NCBI GenBank assembly: GCA_015259125.1
Contig: JABZGR010000015.1
Coordinates: 1-48,901, forward strand
Length of the DNA: 48,901 nt
Source: Alloprevotella tannerae
GTDB lineage: Bacteria > Bacteroidota > Bacteroidia > Bacteroidales > Bacteroidaceae
Reading direction: 5' to 3'
Position 1 is the first letter of the stretch. Each line of letters opens with the position of its first letter. The notes beneath the pieces were generated by a model, which was not told the origin of the DNA, did no database searches, and saw only the letters and a list, made by a program, of their open reading frames with translations. Shown here one piece after another: positions 26,019-34,909 of the stretch. The position numbers were made by a program, and so were the translations under genes.

Positions 26019-26696
26019 TTAGCGATAAATATGCTTGCGCGCCGCGAGTTTTGGCCCAAACGAGAGGTCGCCGGCATCGCCCAAACCAGGCACGATGTAG
26101 GCATCCTCGTTAAGGTGCGGGTCTATTGCTGCTACCCATAGTGTGACGTCGTCAGTAGGGAAGAGTTTCTGCAAATAATTGATGCCCTCCTCAGATGCGA
26201 TCACAACACAGATGTGCAGTCTCTTAGGCCGCCCATTGCGCAGAAAAGCCTCCCACGCCGTCTCTAAGCTGCCTCCCGTGGCCAACATGGGATCTACCAT
26301 TAGGAAAGTGCAGCCATCGAGGTCCGGCGAAGCCAGATAGTCGAGGTGAATCTTAATGTCCTCGCGTTTACCCTCTTCGCGGTAGGCCGCTACAAAGGCA
26401 CTGTCGGCTTGGTCGAAGACGTCGAGAAAGCCTTGGTGAAACGAGAGGCCGGCGCGCAAGACCGTCCCCACCACGATGCGGTCCGTGTAGACGCTTACGT
26501 CCTTCTTGCCGAGCGGCGTCTGCACCTCGCGAACATCGTATTGCAGACGATGACTCAGTTCGTAGGCCATCGCGTGCGCTATGCGCTCCAGATTGTTGCG
26601 AAAAAGCGTGCGGTTGCGCTGAATATCAACGTCGCGAAGTTGCATCATATAGCTGTTGATGACGGAGTTGGCCGCCCCTAAATTTATTACCTCCAT
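26019..26696 (-). CDS. upp: Uracil phosphoribosyltransferase
   Basis: 225-residue cytosolic salvage enzyme that makes UMP and pyrophosphate from uracil and PRPP. The PRPP loop VDPMLATGGS lies at 134-143; GTVLRAGLSFHQGF at 77-90 and the C-terminal GLGDAGDLSFG (uracil-binding region) are diagnostic. Length is normal for the family with a slightly longer N-terminus. Monocistronic on the minus strand, with its own terminator, and divergent from pckA. Confidence 0.95.
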   Translation of the reverse strand: MEVINLGAANSVINSYMMQLRDVDIQRNRTLFRNNLERIAHAMAYELSHRLQYDVREVQTPLGKKDVSVYTDRIVVGTVLRAGLSFHQGFLDVFDQADSAFVAAYREEGKREDIKIHLDYLASPDLDGCTFLMVDPMLATGGSLETAWEAFLRNGRPKRLHICVVIASEEGINYLQKLFPTDDVTLWVAAIDPHLNEDAYIVPGLGDAGDLSFGPKLAARKHIYR

Positions 26697-26732
26697 GGGT
26701 CGAGAAAAAGCTGTTATTTGTTACAAATCGGC

Positions 26733-26740
26733 CAAAAGTA
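26733..26740 (-). promoter_or_regulatory. Candidate -7 box of upp
   Basis: Minus strand TACTTTTG fits TAnnTTTG, about 37 nt before the upp ATG. Confidence 0.4.
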
Positions 26741-27067
26741 CGGCTTTTTTTTCAAACGACCAAGAAAACGCCCCGCGCTTCCCCTCGCGCAGACCGGCAC
26801 GGAAGTAGGCGAAAAGGGTCGAAGATTTTCACAAAACGGCGTTGTAAAGCATTAAATCATAAATCTTTTCGATCGGCAATCTTGTCGTGTACAACAGCCG
26901 ACCGATGACCGACCGGCGAACGATGGGGGCGGCACCGGGATTGGGGTGTGAGAAGGCTTGATTCCGGGATTTTGCAAAGTCAATTTCGCAATTTGCCGAC
27001 CATTTTTGGCGAGGGTCGAAATTTAGACAAAGAAATAGATGATGAAAGCTACAAAAAGCATATTTCC

Positions 27068-27098
27068 TTGATACGTCCGGAAAATTTCCGTAATTTTG
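27068..27098 (+). promoter_or_regulatory. Promoter of pckA
   Basis: TTG at 27068-27070, a 20-bp spacer and TAATTTTG at 27091-27098; leader of about 70 nt. Confidence 0.6.
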
Positions 27099-27174
27099 CT
27101 GCGGTAATAAAGACTCATATTTGGAACTTTGATTCTTTAAGATAGGAAATTTATCATCTACAAAAAATATCACT

Positions 27175-28782
27175 ATGGCAACATTAGATTTGACGAAGTA
27201 CGGCATTACCGGCACGACCGAAATTGTGCACAATCCGTCTTACGAAAAACTCTTCGAAGAAGAAACGAAAGCCGGCCTTGAAGGCTTTGAGGTGGGTTAC
27301 GTATCAGAACTCGGCGCTGTAGACGTTTTCACCGGCGTTTATACGGGCCGTTCTCCTAAAGATAAGTTTATTGTTAAGGACGAAACCAGCAAAGATACGG
27401 TTTGGTGGAATACGCCCGAATATCCTAATGATAACAAGCCGGCTACTCCGGAAGCGTGGGCTGTATTGAAAGACTTGGCTAAGAAAGAGCTTTCCAACAA
27501 GCGCCTCTTCGTAGTGGATGGCTACTGCGGTGCAAACCCTGCTACGCGCCTTTGCGTTCGCTTCATTATGGAAGTAGCTTGGCAGGCACACTTCGTGACG
27601 AATATGTTTATTCGCCCGACACAGGAAGAACTCGAAACGTTTGAGCCTGATTTTATCGTTTACAATGCTTCTAAGACGAAGGTAGAAAACTACAAGGAGC
27701 TGGGCCTCAACTCTGAGACGGCTGTCGTCTTCAACTTGACGAGCAGAGAGCAAGTAATCATCAATACATGGTACGGCGGCGAGATGAAAAAGGGTATGTT
27801 CTCTATGATGAACTACTTTAACCCGCTCCGCGGCATCGCATCTATGCACTGCTCTGCCAATACGAGCCTCGACGGCGAAAGCACGGCGATCTTCTTCGGC
27901 CTTTCCGGTACGGGCAAGACGACGCTTTCAACGGATCCGAAGCGTAGATTGATCGGCGACGATGAACACGGATGGGACGATGAGGGCGTCTTCAACTATG
28001 AAGGTGGCTGCTATGCAAAGGTTATTCGCCTCGACAAGGAAAGCGAGCCGGATATCTATGGCGCAATTAAGCGCGATGCGTTGCTCGAAAACGTGACGAT
28101 CTGCCGCGAAACCGGTAAACTCGACTTCGATGATAAGAGCGTGACGGAAAATACGCGCGTTTCTTACCCGATCTATCATATTAACAACATCGTTAAGCCG
28201 GTTTCTAAAGGCCCGCATGCAAAGCAGGTGATTTTCTTGTCGGCTGATGCGTTCGGCGTATTGCCTCCTGTTTCTATTTTGACATCAGAGCAGGCGAAAT
28301 ATTACTTCCTTTCCGGCTTCACGGCTAAGCTCGCCGGTACAGAGCGCGGCATTACGGAACCGACGCCGACCTTCTCTGCTTGCTTCGGCCAAGCTTTCTT
28401 GTCGCTCCACCCGACGAAATATGCGGAAGAGCTTGTTAAGAAGATGGAACGCGTAGGCGCTAAGGCTTATTTGGTGAACACGGGCTGGAACGGCACGGGC
28501 AAGCGTATTTCTATTCGCGATACGCGTGGCATTATCGACGATATCTTGAACGGCGAAATCGACAAGGCGCCGACGAAGACAATTCCTTTCTTCGACTTCG
28601 TAGTGCCTACGCAATTGCCGGGTGTAGATCCTGCTATTCTCGACCCGCGCGACACGTATGCTGACGCAGCTGAGTGGGAGAAAAAGGCGAAAGATCTCGC
28701 TGCACGCTTTATCAAGAACTTCGATAAGTTCTCCGGCAACGAAGCCGGCAAGGCGCTCATCGCAGCAGGTCCGAAACTCTAA
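27175..28782 (+). CDS. pckA: Phosphoenolpyruvate carboxykinase (ATP)
   Basis: 535-residue cytosolic enzyme that interconverts oxaloacetate + ATP and PEP + CO2 + ADP. In fermentative Bacteroidales it normally runs in the carboxylating direction and yields ATP on the way to succinate or propionate. Visible: TGVYTGRSPKDKFIV (substrate-binding Arg near 60), the kinase-1a P-loop FFGLSGTGKTTLS at about 240-252, GDDEHGWDDEGVFN with metal-binding Asp residues, and NTGWNGTGKRISI. Length matches the ATP-type family. Monocistronic with a good promoter and two hairpins downstream. Confidence 0.97.
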   Translation: MATLDLTKYGITGTTEIVHNPSYEKLFEEETKAGLEGFEVGYVSELGAVDVFTGVYTGRSPKDKFIVKDETSKDTVWWNTPEYPNDNKPATPEAWAVLKDLAKKELSNKRLFVVDGYCGANPATRLCVRFIMEVAWQAHFVTNMFIRPTQEELETFEPDFIVYNASKTKVENYKELGLNSETAVVFNLTSREQVIINTWYGGEMKKGMFSMMNYFNPLRGIASMHCSANTSLDGESTAIFFGLSGTGKTTLSTDPKRRLIGDDEHGWDDEGVFNYEGGCYAKVIRLDKESEPDIYGAIKRDALLENVTICRETGKLDFDDKSVTENTRVSYPIYHINNIVKPVSKGPHAKQVIFLSADAFGVLPPVSILTSEQAKYYFLSGFTAKLAGTERGITEPTPTFSACFGQAFLSLHPTKYAEELVKKMERVGAKAYLVNTGWNGTGKRISIRDTRGIIDDILNGEIDKAPTKTIPFFDFVVPTQLPGVDPAILDPRDTYADAAEWEKKAKDLAARFIKNFDKFSGNEAGKALIAAGPKL

Positions 28783-28790
28783 GCAGAAGT

Positions 28791-28815
28791 TTGCGTCTTT
28801 CTCGACGCAAGTTTT
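28791..28815 (+). terminator. First hairpin after pckA
   Basis: TTGCGTC and GACGCAA form a perfect 7-bp stem around TTTCTC, followed by GTTTTG, 9 nt after the pckA stop. A moderate terminator or mRNA-end stabiliser. Confidence 0.55.
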
Positions 28816-28827
28816 GATATAAAAGTC

Positions 28828-28868
28828 AGCGGCTCGCTTCCTTTGTGGAGGCGGGCCGCTTCTGGTTT
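28828..28868 (+). terminator. Second terminator after pckA
   Basis: AGCGGCTCGC (28828-28837) pairs with GCGGGCCGCT (28851-28860), one T-G wobble, followed by TCTGGTTTT. Confidence 0.65.
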
Positions 28869-28979
28869 TATCTAAATCTTGTAGGCTGTATTTTCTATTC
28901 TTTTATCGCGCTCCTCCTTTGAGGCTTGGAGTAGCCCCGGCTCAAACCGGCGCACACAATTATAATATACATATACCAA

Positions 28980-29022
28980 CAACAAGGCGACAAACGTCAT
29001 CGTTTTGTCGCCTTGTTGCTTT
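28980..29022 (-). terminator. Strong hairpin between pckA and the DUF2795 gene
   Basis: CAACAAGGCGACAAA (28980-28994) pairs perfectly over 15 bp with TTTGTCGCCTTGTTG (29004-29018). It lies 30 nt beyond the end of the minus-strand DUF2795 gene and most likely ends that transcript; the T-run on either side is weak. Confidence 0.6.
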
Positions 29023-29050
29023 AAGTTGTGGCGTGGCTGTCTACCTTTGC

Positions 29051-29272
29051 TTAATATTCGTCCTCGTTAAAGAGAAAGTCCTCTTTAGTCGGATAATCAG
29101 GCCAGACATCCTCGATCGTCTCATACACTTCCCCTTCGTCTTCCAACTCCTGTAAGTTTTCAACGACCTCCATTGGGGCGCCGGAGCGCATAGCATAGTC
29201 AATCAGCTCATCTTTGCTTGCCGGCCAGGGAGCATCCTCTAATTTTGAGGCCAATTCCAAAGTCCAATACAT
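29051..29272 (-). CDS. DUF2795 domain protein
   Basis: 73-residue acidic cytosolic protein of the DUF2795 family, widespread and very conserved in Bacteroidetes; function unknown. The typical start MYWTLELASKLEDAPWPASK, DELIDYAMRSGAP and VVENLQELEDEGEVYE are recognisable, and the C-terminus is an acidic tail (YPTKEDFLFNEDEY). Monocistronic on the minus strand with a -7 box about 100 nt upstream and a strong hairpin downstream. Confidence 0.88.
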   Translation of the reverse strand: MYWTLELASKLEDAPWPASKDELIDYAMRSGAPMEVVENLQELEDEGEVYETIEDVWPDYPTKEDFLFNEDEY

Positions 29273-29370
29273 AACTATCTTCGCTTTTTTATTTCTAATT
29301 TTCTGTGAGAATCTTTTTCATGATTCGTGCCTTTTTTGTCGAGATAAAGTCTCAAGGCGTTTGTGAGCCG

Positions 29371-29378
29371 CAAAAATA
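29371..29378 (-). promoter_or_regulatory. Candidate -7 box of the DUF2795 gene
   Basis: Minus strand TATTTTTG fits TAnnTTTG; leader of about 92 nt. Confidence 0.35.
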
Positions 29379-29556
29379 GTGTTTTTCTCCAAACTTTCGT
29401 CGTTTGAAGTGTCTTTTCTTTACTTTTTTATTTATTTTCTGCTTTGTATTCTTGGCTTTAAGTTTCCTCCATCGCTTTCCGGTCGGCCTACATCTTGGTT
29501 TTAGCCGCCTCAGAGCGCTGCTCAGTCGCTATGCCCTTTCCTGTTTGCTGAAAGCG

Positions 29557-30144
29557 CTAAAAGCAGATGATGTAATCTTGCTTGTGCAAATCTTGGCGAA
29601 AGCAAGCGACACCATAATCATAGAGATCAAAACTCACCCGAACAACTTCCTGCTTCGTCAATCGCTGCCACGCCTTCAGCATACGTGCATTGCGGTGAAT
29701 TCCCCTTACTACGATGCAGCCTTTGTCGCTCATTTTGGTTAGCGCCTTGGTTGCCCACGGCTCCCAATCAGGCATGTCGAGATACAACATATCGAGTTCT
29801 TCTGTTGCGTCCAAGCATTCGATCGGCCAAAATTGGCACGAGGGCTTTCCGGCCCGCAGATACTGCGCCGTGAGTTGGATTTGCTCGCCGCCGATAAAGC
29901 AATCAGCCGGCTGAAACGCATTGATGATTCGTAGCATCAGGCGGTCGCCTCGCTCCGTCGTGTTGTGCGCTATTTGGCGGCGCATCTTACGCAAAGGCGC
30001 ATAGGCATAGAAGGCCCCTCGCTCGTAAAAAACTTTCGTAACAAGTCCAAAAGCAAATGGCGAGTGAATCCCGTAGCCTCGGCGATGCCGGAAGCGGCAC
30101 AGCCAAACGTAACAACGCATAAGTGCATACGAAAACTTATTCAT
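29557..30144 (-). CDS. Degenerate SAM-methyltransferase-like protein
   Basis: 195-residue cytosolic protein of a Bacteroidetes family that I know as conserved hypothetical with a class I methyltransferase-like shape. Family marks: RHRRGYGIHSPFAFGLVTKV near the N-terminus, PIECLDATEELDMLYLDMPD in the middle and YDYGVACFRQDLHKQDYIICF-type end (last ten residues LHKQDYIICF). The glycine-rich SAM loop is poor here (FIGGEQIQL), so catalysis is doubtful. Monocistronic on the minus strand. Substrate unknown. Confidence 0.75.
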   Translation of the reverse strand: MNKFSYALMRCYVWLCRFRHRRGYGIHSPFAFGLVTKVFYERGAFYAYAPLRKMRRQIAHNTTERGDRLMLRIINAFQPADCFIGGEQIQLTAQYLRAGKPSCQFWPIECLDATEELDMLYLDMPDWEPWATKALTKMSDKGCIVVRGIHRNARMLKAWQRLTKQEVVRVSFDLYDYGVACFRQDLHKQDYIICF

Positions 30145-30654
30145 AAAGCGCCTTTTTAGGATCGGTTTACTGCCTTATTTTATATATGTATAACCGGAGA
30201 TGAGCTTTTTCTCCATTTGTCGGCAACGAGTACTCCCCAAGCCGCCATTCCATATCTTTAGGAGAGGGATAGACTTCTCCCTGTCGGGGGAACATTGCGT
30301 AGTAATACGCTTTTAACTTACAAAGTTGCGCATTTTGTTCGAATAATCCTGATTCTTACAGCGCGTAATTTCCCTTTCTTTCATCAATAAACGGTTTGAA
30401 AATGATGCGTTCAAAGTTGTTTCTCATAACTAAGCGAAAAAAGGGTAAAATAAGGCCGATTTTAGGGAGTCTGAATCAACTAAAATGTCGCCACAAAGAG
30501 AGAATAGTGGCCCTTTGAGCGGCTTTTTAGGTGGGTAAGGCTCATAAATTTGCGAATTTCATCCTACGAAAAGAGCTTTTAGGGCTTTGCCGCTCAGAAA
30601 AAAAACGTATATTTGCGCCCATATTGTCAACTTAAAAACATGATACAAGCTGCC
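30145..30654. other. Intergenic region before dsbD
   Basis: 510 bp between the divergent methyltransferase-like gene and dsbD. Apart from the dsbD promoter I see only a small hairpin near 30261-30290 (GGAGAGGGA facing TTCTCCC) and no gene. Confidence 0.45.
30586..30615 (+). promoter_or_regulatory. Promoter of dsbD
   Basis: TTTG at 30586-30589, an 18-bp spacer and TATATTTG at 30608-30615. This box lies inside the longest open frame and shows that translation starts further down, at the ATG 30640 or 30655. Confidence 0.55.
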
Positions 30655-32691
30655 ATGAAGAAGTTCTTCACCCTTCTGACGCTGCTGCTTTTAGTCGCTA
30701 CGGCGGCAAAGTCGCAAGTTAATTTTTCCGTATCCTACAAGCGGGTCAACCCGACTGAAGTGGATGTCATCTTTAAAGCCACCATTGCAAAGGGCTGGCA
30801 CGTTTACTCGACCAATATCGGCGAAGGCGGTCCCACGCGCGCCAGTTTCGGTGTCGATAAGGCCGACGGCGCAGAGCCGATCGGCAAATTGAAGCCCGGA
30901 CCGGGCGTGAAAAACGTACAAGATGAGATCTTCGACATGCCGGTTTCTTATTTTGAAAACACTTGTACGTTTACACAACGCGTTAAAATCACGAAACAAG
31001 ACTACCAACTTAAGGCTTACTTGAAGTATGGTGCTTGTAATGATCAAAACTGCCTCCCGCCTATGACGGTTGAATGCAAGGTGGCAGGTAAAGACGGCCC
31101 GACCGGCGCAGCCGCAGACGCTGCACAAGCCGTGGCCGACAAAGAGGGACAGCCGAAAGATACGGCTGCTGCCGTTCCGGCCGCAACGGAGGAGAACGCT
31201 GAAGGCGCTCCCGTCGCCGCTGTCGATGTTCCGCAAGCTGATAGTGCTACGGTGGCGAAATGGTACACGCCCGTCATCGACCAGCTTCAGAAGTATGGCA
31301 ACGCCTCTTCTACTGCCGGCCGCAGCCTCTTTTATATTTTCTTGATGGGTATCCTCGGTGGTCTCGTGACGCTCTTTACGCCTTGCGTTTGGCCGATTAT
31401 TCCGATGACCGTTTCTTTCTTCCTGCACCGCAGCGACGATCGTCGTAAAGCCGTGCGCGAAGCTATTATATATGGTGTCAGCATTGTCGTAATCTACGTC
31501 ACGTTAGGTCTCGTAATCTCCGGACTTTTCGGTGCCAGCGCGCTGAATAGTTTGTCGACAAATGCGATTTTCAACATCATATTCTTCCTGATGCTTCTCA
31601 TCTTCGGTGCAAGTTTCTTGGGCGGTTTCGAGATTACGCTTCCCTCCAAATGGAATAACGCCGTCGATTCTAAGGCTTCCAGCACAGCAGGCCTTTTAGG
31701 CATCTTTTTGATGGCTTTCACGCTTACGCTGGTTTCTTTTTCTTGCACCGCGCCGATTGTAGGTTTCCTCCTTGTTGAGGCTTCTACCTCTACCGGTAGC
31801 GCAATGGCGCCGGCCGTAGGTATGGTAGGCTTCGCCTTAGCTTTAGCCTTGCCGTTTACGCTCTTTGCGCTCTTCCCCACGATGATGAAGAAAGCGCCGA
31901 AGAGCGGTAGCTGGATGAATATGATCAAAGTAATCTTAGGTTTTGTCGAGATTGCTTTCGCCTTGAAGTTCTTCTCCGTGGCCGATTTGGCTTACGGTTG
32001 GCATATTCTGGACCGCGAAGTATTCCTCAGCTTGTGGATCATCCTCTTCGCAGCTTTGGGTTGCTACCTCTTCGGCTGGTTGCGCTTCCCCCACGATGAT
32101 GTCGAAGATCATACGAGCGTACCCCGCTTCTTTATGGGCGTCGTTTCCTTTGCCTTTGCCGTGTATATGGTGCCGGGCCTCTGGGGTGCACCGTGTAAGG
32201 CCGTGAGTGCATTCTCTCCGCCTATATCTACGCAAGACTTTAATCTTGATCCGGTTAAGGTCGAAGCGAAATTCCGTGACTACGATGCCGGTATGGCTTA
32301 CGCGAAGTCGGTTAACAAGCCTGTACTCTTAGACTTCACCGGCCACGGTTGCGTCAACTGCCGTAAGATGGAGCTTGCCGTATGGCACGATCCTAAAGTG
32401 CGCGACCTTTTGATGAAAGATTACGTCCTCATCTCTCTCTATGTCGACGAGAAAGCGCCGCTTCCGGAGAACGTAGAGGTGCAAGAAGACGGCAAGACTA
32501 CAACGCTGCGCACCGTCGGCGATAAGTGGAGCTACTTGCAACGCCATAAGTTTGGTTCTAACCAGCAGCCGCTCTACGTCCCTGTAGATAACGAAGGCAA
32601 CCCTTTAAACCACACCTTCAGTTATAAAGAAGACATTGACGGCTACGTGAAATTCCTCAAAGAAGGTTTAGATCGTTATAAAACAAAATAA
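30655..32691 (+). CDS. dsbD: Thiol:disulfide interchange protein DsbD
   Basis: 678 residues from the ATG at 30655, which opens a clean signal (MKKFFTLLTLLLLVATAAKS); an ATG at 30640 adds five residues. DsbD carries electrons from cytosolic thioredoxin across the inner membrane to periplasmic redox proteins. Domains in order: periplasmic N-domain (about 20-145; Cys in YGACNDQNCLPP), an Ala/Pro linker, eight predicted helices (about 225-520) with the redox Cys in FTPCVWPIIPMTVSFF (near 241) and SFSCTAPIVGFLL (near 361), and a C-terminal thioredoxin with GHGCVNCRKME (Cys566, Cys569). Monocistronic. The thioredoxin and Omp28 lipoprotein at 13-16 kb are plausible clients. Confidence 0.93.
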   Translation: MKKFFTLLTLLLLVATAAKSQVNFSVSYKRVNPTEVDVIFKATIAKGWHVYSTNIGEGGPTRASFGVDKADGAEPIGKLKPGPGVKNVQDEIFDMPVSYFENTCTFTQRVKITKQDYQLKAYLKYGACNDQNCLPPMTVECKVAGKDGPTGAAADAAQAVADKEGQPKDTAAAVPAATEENAEGAPVAAVDVPQADSATVAKWYTPVIDQLQKYGNASSTAGRSLFYIFLMGILGGLVTLFTPCVWPIIPMTVSFFLHRSDDRRKAVREAIIYGVSIVVIYVTLGLVISGLFGASALNSLSTNAIFNIIFFLMLLIFGASFLGGFEITLPSKWNNAVDSKASSTAGLLGIFLMAFTLTLVSFSCTAPIVGFLLVEASTSTGSAMAPAVGMVGFALALALPFTLFALFPTMMKKAPKSGSWMNMIKVILGFVEIAFALKFFSVADLAYGWHILDREVFLSLWIILFAALGCYLFGWLRFPHDDVEDHTSVPRFFMGVVSFAFAVYMVPGLWGAPCKAVSAFSPPISTQDFNLDPVKVEAKFRDYDAGMAYAKSVNKPVLLDFTGHGCVNCRKMELAVWHDPKVRDLLMKDYVLISLYVDEKAPLPENVEVQEDGKTTTLRTVGDKWSYLQRHKFGSNQQPLYVPVDNEGNPLNHTFSYKEDIDGYVKFLKEGLDRYKTK

Positions 32692-32698
32692 AGTATAG

Positions 32699-32732
32699 GT
32701 GCCGCGAAGCTCAGGTTTCGCGGCACTTTATT
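32699..32732 (+). terminator. Terminator of dsbD
   Basis: GTGCCGCGAA (32699-32708) pairs with TTCGCGGCAC (32717-32726), then TTTATTTT. Confidence 0.88.
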
Positions 32733-32978
32733 TTGACGCCAAATGCGACGTAAGCTCCGGTGCTGCAGCCGCTCTCTAAGATTGCTTAGCCCGACTGATC
32801 GGGCCACGATATAGACGCACAACTGACTCAACTGACAGAGATCTTTCATCTATCACCATTTAGCTATCTAAAGCCTTATCCTCCCTTGTCATTGTCTGCC
32901 TTCTGTGCAGCCGAAGGCAGGGGTGTGTTTTTCTTTACCCAAAATTCGTCGCTATAATATCAACGCCCATACCTCCTT

Positions 32979-33062
32979 TCGTTTGCTGCCGCCAAACGAT
33001 CGTATGCTCAGACCAAACCATGGTTTGCTGGTAGCAAACGATCGTTTGGTGGCAGCAAACGA
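32979..33062. repeat. 21-bp periodic palindromic array, locus 2
   Basis: Three 21-bp units at 32994-33014, 33015-33035 and 33036-33056 with partial units on both sides. The palindromes are AAACGATCGTAT, AAACCATGGTTT and AAACGATCGTTT (the last two perfect). Same period, related unit and similar right flank (AAACGAAtGCcATCT) as the array at 18044-18127, but the units have diverged while keeping their symmetry. Confidence 0.85.
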
Positions 33063-33200
33063 ATGCCATCTTTGCTTCGTGTTGACAAAAAGTTGGCCGG
33101 TAATTTTTCCCGGAGTGTTATTTGTCTGCGAAATTCCGGCGGATTCATAGCAAATGAAAAAATAACGCCTTTTTATTTAGCGTTTTTAAACCCGATAATC

Positions 33201-33231
33201 TTGACTGTATCGTCATTTGTTTGTAGCTTTG
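33201..33231 (+). promoter_or_regulatory. Promoter upstream of the 33.5 kb secreted protein
   Basis: TTG at 33201-33203, a 20-bp spacer and TAGCTTTG at 33224-33231. If it drives the next gene the leader is about 265 nt. Confidence 0.5.
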
Positions 33232-33500
33232 CCCAGAAGTAGCGCAAGACCGAAAGTAGCCGCTTTGGCGTGATCGCTGAAATCCTCGCCCCTCTTGATC
33301 TGGTGCTTCTCCTTGTGGGCCGTGGCGCAAGCATCATAAGCTCAGTTAGGCTGTGTCTCGAGCCTAATTTCGCGCTTCATACATTATTAATAGGCCCTCC
33401 GGCATCACGCGCTGCAGTGCGATATTGTGTTGCACAGGCGCTTCGCTGAATTTCCAAAAAGCAAGACAACAGATTATAAACTCACAAAAACAAGCAAAGC

Positions 33501-34751
33501 ATGAAAAGGTTTTTACTCGCAACTGCCATCGTTCTATGCAGCGTCAGCGCGGCAATAGCCCAAAGCAAATGGACGATGAGAGTACGTATGACGTCAGGCG
33601 AAACGAAAGAGATTCCCTGTAATGATATTCAAGATGTTACTTTCTTCAATAGTGAGAGCGCTTCTTACTATGCCGATGTCAACGTGACGCATACTTACAA
33701 CTTATATTATGGTGCTGTGACGACGGATGCCGGATTGTATACGATCCATCTTTGCGACGGCGAACTCACTACCGGCGGCTTGCCCAAGGAAAACAATAAG
33801 CACGACGTCAGATTGACGGTGATCGCCAGGCCTTCGCAGGATGCCGACCACGCGAAATTACCGGCCGGCACGTATACTTTGGTAGAGTCGGCGAATCAAA
33901 GCGGCATTTGGAAAGCGCAGAGTATATACATCGAGACTAATAGAGTGAACGATGCCGGCCAGGTTGATGGTTTCTTGGATTCGTTGAGCACGTGCGTCTT
34001 GCAGGTTGAAGAGAAAGGCGATGGCAATTACCACCTCGTGCTTGAAGGAACGCTGCAAACGCACGGTAAAGTGCGCTTTGTATACGACGGCGCACTCACG
34101 TTTGTGAACAAAGACAAGAATGCCGGTTATAAATATGTGACGGAGGATGTCAACTTCGTGCCCGTGAATTATAATGGTAAGTATGTCAAAGCCACGAGCC
34201 GATACTGCGACTATACGCTTGCATTCCTCAATTGCGAAGTGGATAGCAAAGGATTTGTTGTGGGCGATGGCGAATTGCTTAGCCTTGTACTCTTGACGAA
34301 ATATCAAGTGCCGATGGATATAAACACCATTGCGGGCACTTACGATGTAGTGATGCCCGTAGCCGGTGCAGAATATAAAGAAGGGAAATTTATCGGCGGT
34401 ACAATGCGCAAGACCGGTGGCACGTTCTACCCCATAGGTTCGTTTTATGAAACCTTGAGCGACGGTTATGGAGATACGTACGGTTTGCTGAGTGGCGGCA
34501 CGATCACGGTTAGCGTAGCCGGCAATAAGATTACGTTTAAGGGCAACTGGACCACACCGCAGGGCAAGGCCATTAAGATGGACTTCACGGGCGATGCCGG
34601 TGCCATCATCGACACGTCAGAATCAGAATTCGGCGCGCCGGCGCAAGCCGACTTCGGCCGCCAGAGCATCTATAGTTCTAATCTGAACCAGCGCGTTAAC
34701 CTGCAAGGCGCAGGCAGCCGCGGCGGACAAGTCTATATGATGAAGCGATAG
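33501..34751 (+). CDS. Secreted protein of unknown function
   Basis: 416 residues with a signal peptide (MKRFLLATAIVLCSVSAAIA). Not recognised. The mature part begins with a short segment (KWTMRVRMTSGETKEIPCND then IQDVTFF) like those that open many Bacteroidales surface proteins, followed by repeated beta units: YTIHLCDGELTTGG, GNYHLVLEGTLQTHGKVRF and GGTITVSVAGNKITFKGNWT, which look like two or three copies of one beta-sandwich or barrel-like module (roughly 55-195, 200-300, 300-385). No type IX tail or lipobox is visible, so it is probably periplasmic or outer-membrane associated. Monocistronic with a long leader and its own terminator. Confidence 0.75.
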   Translation: MKRFLLATAIVLCSVSAAIAQSKWTMRVRMTSGETKEIPCNDIQDVTFFNSESASYYADVNVTHTYNLYYGAVTTDAGLYTIHLCDGELTTGGLPKENNKHDVRLTVIARPSQDADHAKLPAGTYTLVESANQSGIWKAQSIYIETNRVNDAGQVDGFLDSLSTCVLQVEEKGDGNYHLVLEGTLQTHGKVRFVYDGALTFVNKDKNAGYKYVTEDVNFVPVNYNGKYVKATSRYCDYTLAFLNCEVDSKGFVVGDGELLSLVLLTKYQVPMDINTIAGTYDVVMPVAGAEYKEGKFIGGTMRKTGGTFYPIGSFYETLSDGYGDTYGLLSGGTITVSVAGNKITFKGNWTTPQGKAIKMDFTGDAGAIIDTSESEFGAPAQADFGRQSIYSSNLNQRVNLQGAGSRGGQVYMMKR

Positions 34752-34776
34752 AGTCCTACTTTTCAGCAGGGCTGTG

Positions 34777-34824
34777 GTGAGCATTCAAGGTCAATGGCGA
34801 GTTGGTCTTGAATGCTCACTTTAT
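34777..34824 (+). terminator. Terminator of the 33.5 kb gene
   Basis: GTGAGCATTCAAG (34777-34789) and CTTGAATGCTCAC (34807-34819) form a perfect 13-bp stem, then TTTAT. Confidence 0.8.
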
Positions 34825-34894
34825 ATGCCAACTTTCGATAGCCACTCGGCGCAAGGGAGAGGCCGCCGGCGCTTCTCCATAGCAGAAAAACGCT

Positions 34895-34902
34895 TAACTT
34901 TG
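34895..34902 (+). promoter_or_regulatory. -7 box directly before priA
   Basis: TAACTTTG fits TAnnTTTG and ends 7 nt before the priA ATG, so the mRNA would be leaderless or nearly so. The -33 element is weak. Confidence 0.45.
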
Positions 34903-34909
34903 CAGGTGG

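Larger units (their letters stand above)
26697..27174. other. Divergent promoter region upp / pckA
   Basis: 478 bp between divergent genes. It holds a minus-strand -7 box for upp and a good pckA promoter. No gene seen. Confidence 0.5.
32692..33500. other. Intergenic region with terminator, repeat array and promoter
   Basis: 809 bp without a convincing gene. It holds the dsbD terminator, the second 21-bp array (32979-33062) and a good promoter at 33201-33231. The open frame 32905-33150 is made by the array. Confidence 0.6.

Noticed and set aside
28884..29022. Small RNA ending in the 15-bp hairpin
   Set aside because: No TAnnTTTG promoter is visible upstream, and the hairpin is well placed to end the minus-strand DUF2795 transcript.
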